A DNA stretch of 11,843 nucleotides from Thermodesulfobacteriaceae bacterium (GTDB lineage Bacteria > Desulfobacterota > Thermodesulfobacteria > Thermodesulfobacteriales > Thermodesulfobacteriaceae), in contig WGAR01000181.1 in NCBI GenBank assembly GCA_015494725.1, positions 1 through 11,843 on the forward strand, written 5' to 3'. Below are positions 1 through 4,441 of this stretch, piece by piece. Each line of letters begins with the position of its first letter. Positions within the stretch are counted from its first letter, which is position 1. The notes below the pieces were generated by a model, which did not search any database, had not been told where the DNA came from, and was given only the letters and a program-made list of their open reading frames with translations. Both the position numbers and the translations under genes were made by a program.

Positions 1-196
1 GGGCCTCGCGCACCGCCTCGTCCACCGAAAGTCGATAGACCCCGGGCATGGAAGAGACTTCCTGCCTTACGTTCTTGCCCGGGCACACAAAGAGAGGATA
101 AATGAAGTGTTTAGCAGAAAGTTCCGTTTCTCTTACCATGCCTCTTAAGGCTTCGGTGCGTCTGAGCCTCCGGGGGCGGTATTCCGGGAAAAACAT
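1..196 (-). CDS. hemB: Porphobilinogen synthase (delta-aminolevulinic acid dehydratase), 5' part only
   Basis: This is the N-terminal 65 codons of a leftward gene that runs off the window. The protein condenses two 5-aminolevulinate molecules to porphobilinogen, the first common step of heme, siroheme and corrinoid synthesis, in the cytoplasm. The visible part starts MFFPEYRPRRLRR and carries the conserved family segments RETELSAKHFIYPLFV (about residues 22-37) and SSMPGVYRLSVDEA (about 48-61). The catalytic lysines and the metal site lie beyond the window. The ATG at 196-194 is well supported: an AAGGAGGTG ribosome site ends four bases upstream, and a promoter-like pair sits just above it. 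The gene diverges from the pilin gene. The family assignment is confident; completeness cannot be judged. Confidence 0.93.
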   Translation of the reverse strand, partial: MFFPEYRPRRLRRTEALRGMVRETELSAKHFIYPLFVCPGKNVRQEVSSMPGVYRLSVDEAVREA

Positions 197-199
197 AGG

Positions 200-209
200 A
201 CACCTCCTT
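200..209 (-). promoter_or_regulatory. Strong ribosome binding site of hemB
   Basis: On the minus strand the bases read AAGGAGGTG, nearly fully complementary to the 16S rRNA 3' end, followed by TCCT and the ATG. It fixes the hemB start. Confidence 0.85.
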
Positions 210-227
210 GGCTAAAATCCCTGTCTC

Positions 228-258
228 AATATATACCCAATAAAAAACTTCTTGACAA
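228..258 (-). promoter_or_regulatory. Predicted sigma70-type promoter for hemB
   Basis: On the minus strand a -35 box TTGTCA (258-253) is followed after 17 bases by TATATA (235-230), or after 19 bases by the better-matching TATATT (233-228). Transcription would begin about 25 bases before the hemB ATG. The -35 box overlaps the pilin -35 box on the other strand. The prediction is from sequence only. Confidence 0.55.
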
Positions 259-281
259 AGCCTTTGAGAAAAAAATAGAAT
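252..281 (+). promoter_or_regulatory. Predicted sigma70-type promoter for the pilin gene
   Basis: A perfect TTGACA (252-257), an 18-base spacer and TAGAAT (276-281, five of six matches to TATAAT) lie in an AT-rich stretch. The predicted start is near 288-290, about 30 bases before the pilin ATG. The -35 box is shared with the opposing hemB promoter. Confidence 0.65.
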
Positions 282-295
282 ATCCTTAAATTCCT
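280..295 (+). repeat. Copy 1 of a 16-bp element shared with the aconitase leader
   Basis: The sequence ATATCCTTAAATTCCT matches 15 of 16 bases of the element at 2472-2487 in front of aconitase. Both copies lie at or just after a predicted -10 box, so each spans a likely transcription start. It could be an operator for a common regulator or a shared initiation sequence; which is unknown. Confidence 0.5.
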
Positions 296-305
296 GGAAT
301 GAATT
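289..305. repeat. Overlapping palindromes in the pilin leader
   Basis: ATTCC-T-GGAAT (290-300) is a perfect 11-base palindrome. It is nested in AATTC (289-293) and GAATT (301-305), which are also inverted copies. The cluster lies between the predicted transcription start and the ribosome site, a suitable place for a repressor or a small leader hairpin. There is no T-run, so it is not a terminator. Confidence 0.4.
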
Positions 306-306
306 C

Positions 307-315
307 TAAGGAGGT
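307..315 (+). promoter_or_regulatory. Strong ribosome binding site of the pilin gene
   Basis: TAAGGAGGT ends four bases before the ATG at 320. This near-consensus site suggests a highly translated protein and fixes the pilin start. Confidence 0.85.
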
Positions 316-319
316 CTAG

Positions 320-904
320 ATGCGAAAAGAAAAGAAGCAGGGTTTTACTCTGGTTGAGCTGGCCATTGTTCTGGTCATTATCGGAATTATTCTCGGGGCG
401 GTAATAAAGGGTCAGGATCTGATTGCCAATGCCCGAGCTAAACGCTTTGCCAGTGAATTGCGCAAATGGGAAGTTATGTTGTGGACATATTATGATCGGC
501 ACCACAAATTTCCGGCCAACAAGGACAAATTGGGAGGTCTGCGAGCCCAGGTCCAGAATCCCATCCCTCTGGGGGGGACTTATTTCTGGTTCGGTTTCGG
601 GAAGGATGCCCGGGGGCGTGAGGTCCTGGTGGTGTGTCCCGGCGATGAAAACACCGCCAGTTGCACCAGTGCCAATGTTACCGAGGAAGTGGCCTTTTAT
701 TTTCGAAACGTAGATCTTTCCATCGATGGAGCGGAGAATGCCACCGACGGTCTGGTCCTGTGTTTGGGAAGCGGAAGTATCAATACCTCCGACTGGACCC
801 TTACCGGGACGGTGGATAACTGCTCCGACGATTACTGGAACGGAACCGGGGTAACCGGTCTGATCTATTCCCTCGGAGCCCAGAGCTTTAACGATCAGGA
901 TTAA
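320..904 (+). CDS. Type IV pilin-like protein (prepilin-type N-terminal cleavage/methylation domain)
   Basis: This is a 194-residue prepilin of type IV pili or a related type II secretion pseudopilus. It has a short basic leader (MRKEKKQG), then the class III signal FTLVELAIVLVIIG. Cleavage by prepilin peptidase is expected after Gly8, with Phe9 becoming the methylated N-terminus and Glu13 the conserved Glu5 of the mature protein. Residues 9-30 form the hydrophobic helix, followed by an amphipathic continuation to about residue 60. The soluble head has four cysteines (106, 115, 148, 168) that could form two disulfides. No assembly ATPase, platform protein or peptidase gene lies nearby, so it is an orphan pilin locus or an edge of a larger one. 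It has its own strong promoter and ribosome site. Whether it is a major pilin, a minor pilin or a pseudopilin cannot be told from sequence. Confidence 0.88.
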   Translation: MRKEKKQGFTLVELAIVLVIIGIILGAVIKGQDLIANARAKRFASELRKWEVMLWTYYDRHHKFPANKDKLGGLRAQVQNPIPLGGTYFWFGFGKDARGREVLVVCPGDENTASCTSANVTEEVAFYFRNVDLSIDGAENATDGLVLCLGSGSINTSDWTLTGTVDNCSDDYWNGTGVTGLIYSLGAQSFNDQD

Positions 905-927
905 AGCACCGGGGTTTCGGCCTTCCG

Positions 928-932
928 GGAGG
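928..932 (+). promoter_or_regulatory. Ribosome binding site that decides the start of the next gene
   Basis: GGAGG here directly abuts a GTG at 933, too close for initiation. It stands six bases before an in-frame TTG at 939, the usual spacing. This favours the TTG as the true start. Confidence 0.6.
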
Positions 933-938
933 GTGAGA

Positions 939-1550
939 TTGCACGTAGGGTTGCTGGAGGAAGACGAGCTTCCGCGAGATCTTCGCCCTCTGGTTCTGGA
1001 GGTCTCGGCCGGAAGCGAAACCCCTCTGGTTAGGCTTTTTGAAAGGCTCCCCCGGGATATTACGGCCGATCGTCTGGATCGGCGTCGTTTTTTGCTTTCG
1101 GGTCCGGTGGAAGCCCTGCGCAACCTCATCCGAGAAAATATGGACCTTAAATTCGCCAAGGGGCTTCTGGGTTATTTACTCCAGTGGGAGCCCGATCTGG
1201 TGGCTGATCTTCGTCCCCGGCACGGACTCATTCCTCCCCAGGATTTGGCCTTCTCTCTCCTTCCGCGGGAGGAGGTGAGGAATCTCTCTCCGGCGCTTAA
1301 GGCCCGACACCTCTATTTCGGGGTAGAATTTCGGGGGCCGGAGAGTGCGGCCATAGAGATCCTGAAAAGTCGTCTTCCTTTCGAGATCTACGGGGAACCA
1401 GGGGGTGAAAGGCGTATCGTTCTTTCCGCAAACCTTGCCGATCTTCTGGTTTATCTGGTAAAACCATTGATGGAGTCTTCAAGTTTAAAAGATGAAGCGC
1501 AGGGGTTGCTTGAAGCTTTGAGAAAAGAAGCGCCCGAGTGTCTGGGGTAG
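939..1550 (+). CDS. Unrecognised protein, about 203 residues, probable TTG start
   Basis: I do not recognise a family. The protein is soluble-looking, with no signal peptide or membrane helix, and rich in Leu, Arg and Glu. It begins HVGLLEEDELPRDLRPLVLE after the initiator. It has a mixed alpha/beta look, with a hydrophobic Leu-rich stretch (NLADLLVYLVKPLM) near the C-terminus and an acidic helical tail. The frame is kept for over 600 bases and codon use matches the neighbours, so it is very likely a real gene. A GTG at 933 would add two residues but lies right on the ribosome site; TTG at 939 is better spaced. It starts 34 bases after the pilin stop with no terminator seen between, and ends five bases before the next ATG, suggesting co-transcription with both neighbours. 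Confidence 0.7.
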   Translation: MHVGLLEEDELPRDLRPLVLEVSAGSETPLVRLFERLPRDITADRLDRRRFLLSGPVEALRNLIRENMDLKFAKGLLGYLLQWEPDLVADLRPRHGLIPPQDLAFSLLPREEVRNLSPALKARHLYFGVEFRGPESAAIEILKSRLPFEIYGEPGGERRIVLSANLADLLVYLVKPLMESSSLKDEAQGLLEALRKEAPECLG

Positions 1551-1555
1551 GGGAA

Positions 1556-2467
1556 ATGCCTTACAGCGCACAATTTTTTAGAATTCTTCAGGGCCTCGAT
1601 CCCACTCTCAGGGAGGCGCTGCTTGCCCTTCTTGAAGAGATCGAGCGCCAGCGGGAGACCGCGGCCTCCAGGGAGGATATGCAGGAGGTAAAGGTGGCCC
1701 TGAAATCCCTCTCCGAGGCTCAGGAGAAAGCCTGGCAGGCCATAAAGGAACTCACGGAGGCGCAGAGGCGCACGGAGGAGCGGGTATCCAGGCTTGAGGA
1801 GGGTCAGGCGAGGCTGGAGAAGGCGCTAGCGGAGCTTGCCGAGGCGCAGAAGCGTACGGAGGAGCGGGTATCGAAGCTTGAGGAGGGTCAGGCGAGGCTG
1901 GAGAAGGCGCTGGCGGAGCTTGCCGAGGCGCAGAGGCGCACGGAGGAGCGGGTATCGAAGCTTGAGGAGGGTCAGGCGAGGCTGGAGAAGGCGCTGGCGG
2001 AGCTTGCCGAGGCGCAGAGGCGTACGGAGGAAGAGCTACGTAAGCTTACGGCGGATCATCGAAAGACCAGGGAAATGCTTGGAAGCCTCCAGCATACGGT
2101 GGGGTATATGCTTGAGGACAGGGCCTATACGCATCTACCCCGACTCCTTAAGGAAGATTTTAAAGTAGAGGTCCTTGAACCCCTGCGAAGAAGATTTATC
2201 GAAATCGCTCCCAACCGATACGAGGAGCTGAATATCATAGGTAAGGGGCGTAAAAACGGAAAGGAAATCTGGATCCTCGGGGAATGTAAGACCCAGCTCA
2301 AAAAACGCGATGTAGATGCCTTTCTCTCCCGGGTAAAACGTCTGGAGAAACACTTCCCCGGAGAAAAAATGCTCCTCCTGGTCACCTATCAAACCTCTCC
2401 CCAGGTGGAGCGCTACGTAGAAGAAAAAGGGCTTAAGCTTTATTATTCTTACCGATTTCCCATATAA
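1556..2467 (+). CDS. Coiled-coil protein with C-terminal PD-(D/E)XK nuclease-like domain
   Basis: The protein is 303 residues from the ATG at 1556, five bases after the previous stop; an in-frame GTG at 1538 would overlap the upstream gene and is less likely. Residues 1-40 are helical. Residues 45-165 form a long coiled coil made of a 28-residue (four-heptad) unit repeated three times plus part of a fourth. The C-terminal ~120 residues resemble the restriction-endonuclease-like domain attached to coiled coils in thermophile and archaeal proteins of the DUF3782-like kind, often annotated only as hypothetical. An acidic EELNIIG segment (223-229) precedes a beta-strand ILGECKTQL, with Glu243 and Lys245 as the probable E-x-K catalytic pair. 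Nuclease activity is inferred from fold motifs and no substrate is known. The ribosome site (GGGG before the ATG) is weak, so translation may depend on coupling with the upstream gene. Confidence 0.75.
   Translation: MPYSAQFFRILQGLDPTLREALLALLEEIERQRETAASREDMQEVKVALKSLSEAQEKAWQAIKELTEAQRRTEERVSRLEEGQARLEKALAELAEAQKRTEERVSKLEEGQARLEKALAELAEAQRRTEERVSKLEEGQARLEKALAELAEAQRRTEEELRKLTADHRKTREMLGSLQHTVGYMLEDRAYTHLPRLLKEDFKVEVLEPLRRRFIEIAPNRYEELNIIGKGRKNGKEIWILGECKTQLKKRDVDAFLSRVKRLEKHFPGEKMLLLVTYQTSPQVERYVEEKGLKLYYSYRFPI
1751..2047 (+). repeat. 84-bp in-frame tandem repeats encoding four-heptad coiled-coil units
   Basis: Three complete copies begin at 1751, 1835 and 1919, and a partial fourth at 2003 decays after about ten codons. 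Copies 2 and 3 differ at only two of 84 bases and copy 1 at a handful more, including at synonymous positions. The repetition is therefore recent at the DNA level, not just conserved protein sequence. The unit encodes the 28-residue pattern LAEAQ(K/R)RTEERVSKLEEG followed by QARLEKALAE, exactly four heptads, so gain or loss of a copy keeps both the reading frame and the coiled-coil register. Confidence 0.92.
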
Positions 2468-2468
2468 T
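2463..2468 (+). promoter_or_regulatory. Perfect -10 box (TATAAT) in front of the aconitase operon
   Basis: TATAAT overlaps the TAA stop of the coiled-coil gene. The -35 position (TTATTA around 2440-2445, 17-base spacer) matches poorly. Transcription would start near 2475, about 29 bases before the aconitase ATG. It may need an activator or be a minor internal promoter. Confidence 0.45.
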
Positions 2469-2493
2469 CTGATATCCTTAGATTCCTTATCAG
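2469..2493. repeat. Inverted repeat CTGATA/TATCAG before aconitase
   Basis: Six-base arms at 2469-2474 and 2488-2493 flank the 16-bp shared element. The right arm abuts the aconitase ribosome site (GGAGG, 2494-2498). The stem is short and AT-rich and lacks a T-run, so it is not a terminator. It could be an operator or a weak leader hairpin in read-through transcripts. Confidence 0.4.
2472..2487 (+). repeat. Copy 2 of the 16-bp element shared with the pilin promoter
   Basis: ATATCCTTAGATTCCT differs from the copy at 280-295 by a single base. It sits four bases after the predicted -10 box and inside the inverted repeat described for this leader. Confidence 0.5.
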
Positions 2494-2503
2494 GGAGGGC
2501 AAG

Positions 2504-4441
2504 ATGGGACTTACCGTGGCGGAAAAGATCATCGAGCGGCATCTGGTTTCCGGGAGTCTCAAGCGGGGCGAGCCCATTGCCATACGTATCGATCAGACCC
2601 TGACCCAGGATGCCACCGGCACCATGGCCTATCTTGAGTTTGAAACCATCGGGATCGACCGGGTGCGCACCGAGCTTTCCGTTTCTTATGTGGACCATAA
2701 CCTCCTTCAGACCGACTTCCGCAACGCCGACGACCATCGGTTTCTTCAGACCGTGGCTGCTCGCTACGGAATCTGGTTTTCCCGGCCGGGGAACGGAATC
2801 TGCCACCAGGTGCACCTGGAGCGGTTCGCCAGACCCGGTCGCACCCTCCTCGGCTCGGATAGTCACACCCCCACCGCCGGCGGCTGCGGGATGATCGCCA
2901 TCGGGGCCGGGGGCCTGGATGTGGCCATGGCCATGGCCGGGGAACCCTTCCACCTCATCATGCCCAGGATCGTGGGGGTTCATCTTACGGGAAAACTTCC
3001 GCCCTGGGTCTCGGCCCGGGACGTGGCTCTGTGGCTTCTGCGTAAACTTACGGTAAAAGGCGGGCTGGGAAAGGTCCTGGAGTACTTCGGCCCCGGAGTG
3101 AAGGAACTTTCCGTGCCGGATCGGGGCACCATCGCCAACCTGGGCACGGAGATGGGGGCCACCACCAGCGTCTTCCCCTCGGACGAGGTCACCCGGGCCT
3201 GGCTTTACGCCCAGGGCCGGGAGGGGGACTTCGAGGAGATCCTTCCCGATGAGGATGCCCGCTACGACGAGGTGATCGAGCTTGACCTCTCGAGCCTTGA
3301 GCCCCTTGCGGCCTGCCCCTCTTCGCCGGACAACGTGAAACCCGTTTCCGAGATCGCCGGTCGCCCGGTGGCCCAGGTGATCATCGGCTCCTGTGCCAAC
3401 TCCTCGCTGCGTGACCTCCTGGTGGTGGCCGAGGTGCTGGCGCGCCATCCGGTGCATCGGGATACCTGTCTGGAAATCAATCCCGGGTCCCTTCAGGTGG
3501 TGGAAAATCTCGAGGCCCTTTCGGCCTTTCGTAAACTGGTCCACGGCGGGGCCCGGATCCATCAGTGCGGTTGCCTGGGCTGTATCGGCATGGGCCAGGC
3601 TCCCCCCACCGAAGCCGTCTCCCTCCGCACCTTCACTCGTAACTTCCCCGGACGCTCCGGAACCCGTCCGGACTATGTCTATCTGGTTTCGCCGGAGACC
3701 GCGGTGGCCTCGGCGGTGCGCGGGGTAATCACCGACCCCCGGGAACTGGGCGAATATCCCGAAATCAGGCTTCCGGAAAAATTCATCCTGAACGATACCC
3801 TGCTTGTGCCTCCGCTTCCGGAAGAGGAAGCCCGGAGGGTGGAGATCATCCGCGGGCCGAACATCGTTCCCCTTCCCAAATTTGATCCTCTGCCCGAGGA
3901 CCTTGAGGGGGAGATCCTCCTTAAGGTGGGGGACAACATTACCACCGACCACATCATGCCCGCCGGGGCGAAGATCCTTCCGCTCCGGAGCAACCTTCCG
4001 GCCATAAGCGAGTATGTATTCTCGGCCCTAGATCCGGATTTTTCCAAAAAGGCCCTGGCCTTAAAGGAGAAAGGTCGGGCGGTGGTCATCCTGGGAGGGG
4101 AGAACTACGGGCAGGGTTCCTCCCGGGAGCATGCGGCCCTTGCCCCGCGCTATCTCGGGGTGCGTCTTAAGATTGCCAAGAGCTTTGCCCGCATCCACAA
4201 AGCCAATCTCGTAAACTTCGGGATCCTTCCCGTGGTGCTGGAGAATCCCGCGGACTACGACCGGCTTTCCCCGGGGGATAGGATTCGCGTTTCCGGTCTG
4301 CGCCAGGCCCTTTCCGAAGGGGCCCCGCGTCTGGTTCTCGAGGTTTCCGGGAAGGGTGAGATCCCCGTGCGGGTGGAGCTCACCGAGCGCGAGCGCCGGA
4401 TAATTCTTGCCGGAAGTCTCCTTAACCTGGTGCAGTCGTGA
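2504..4441 (+). CDS. acn: Aconitate hydratase, compact Aquifex-type
   Basis: Aconitase interconverts citrate and isocitrate through cis-aconitate in the TCA cycle, in the cytoplasm, using a [4Fe-4S] cluster. At 645 residues this is the compact Aquifex-type form, shorter than the ~900-residue AcnA and AcnB. Visible motifs are GSDSHTPTAGGCG (117-129) and three cluster cysteines: Cys297 in IIGSCANSS, and Cys357 and Cys360 in CGCLGCIGMG. The swivel domain follows after about residue 460, with DNITTDHIMPAG (477-488) and the substrate-binding QGSSREHAA (537-545). An extra Cys355 lies two residues before the second ligand. The ATG has a well-placed GGAGG (2494-2498). The stop overlaps the start of the UPF0182 gene, making it the first gene of a coupled operon. 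An isopropylmalate or homoaconitate substrate cannot be excluded from sequence alone, but single-chain architecture and length favour aconitase. Confidence 0.92.
   Translation: MGLTVAEKIIERHLVSGSLKRGEPIAIRIDQTLTQDATGTMAYLEFETIGIDRVRTELSVSYVDHNLLQTDFRNADDHRFLQTVAARYGIWFSRPGNGICHQVHLERFARPGRTLLGSDSHTPTAGGCGMIAIGAGGLDVAMAMAGEPFHLIMPRIVGVHLTGKLPPWVSARDVALWLLRKLTVKGGLGKVLEYFGPGVKELSVPDRGTIANLGTEMGATTSVFPSDEVTRAWLYAQGREGDFEEILPDEDARYDEVIELDLSSLEPLAACPSSPDNVKPVSEIAGRPVAQVIIGSCANSSLRDLLVVAEVLARHPVHRDTCLEINPGSLQVVENLEALSAFRKLVHGGARIHQCGCLGCIGMGQAPPTEAVSLRTFTRNFPGRSGTRPDYVYLVSPETAVASAVRGVITDPRELGEYPEIRLPEKFILNDTLLVPPLPEEEARRVEIIRGPNIVPLPKFDPLPEDLEGEILLKVGDNITTDHIMPAGAKILPLRSNLPAISEYVFSALDPDFSKKALALKEKGRAVVILGGENYGQGSSREHAALAPRYLGVRLKIAKSFARIHKANLVNFGILPVVLENPADYDRLSPGDRIRVSGLRQALSEGAPRLVLEVSGKGEIPVRVELTERERRIILAGSLLNLVQS

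Noticed and set aside
905..938. A possible terminator after the pilin gene
   Set aside because: CCGG-containing bases can pair only in a very short stem with no T-run after it, so read-through into the next gene is more likely.
212..1159. A 315-codon minus-strand frame across the pilin gene and its promoter
   Set aside because: Its start region is an Arg/Ser low-complexity run, it covers a clear pilin gene on the other strand, and it crosses the hemB/pilin promoter region.
1836..2168. A 110-codon plus-strand frame rich in Arg and Ser inside the repeat region
   Set aside because: It is the +1 frame of the 84-bp repeats, so its repetitive sequence simply follows from the real gene's repeats.
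2135..3952. A 605-codon open frame on the minus strand opposite the coiled-coil and aconitase genes
   Set aside because: It lies almost entirely antisense to two well-supported genes. The translation is Gly-, His- and Pro-rich without any recognisable motif, as expected from the complement of GC-rich codons, and no ribosome site precedes it.
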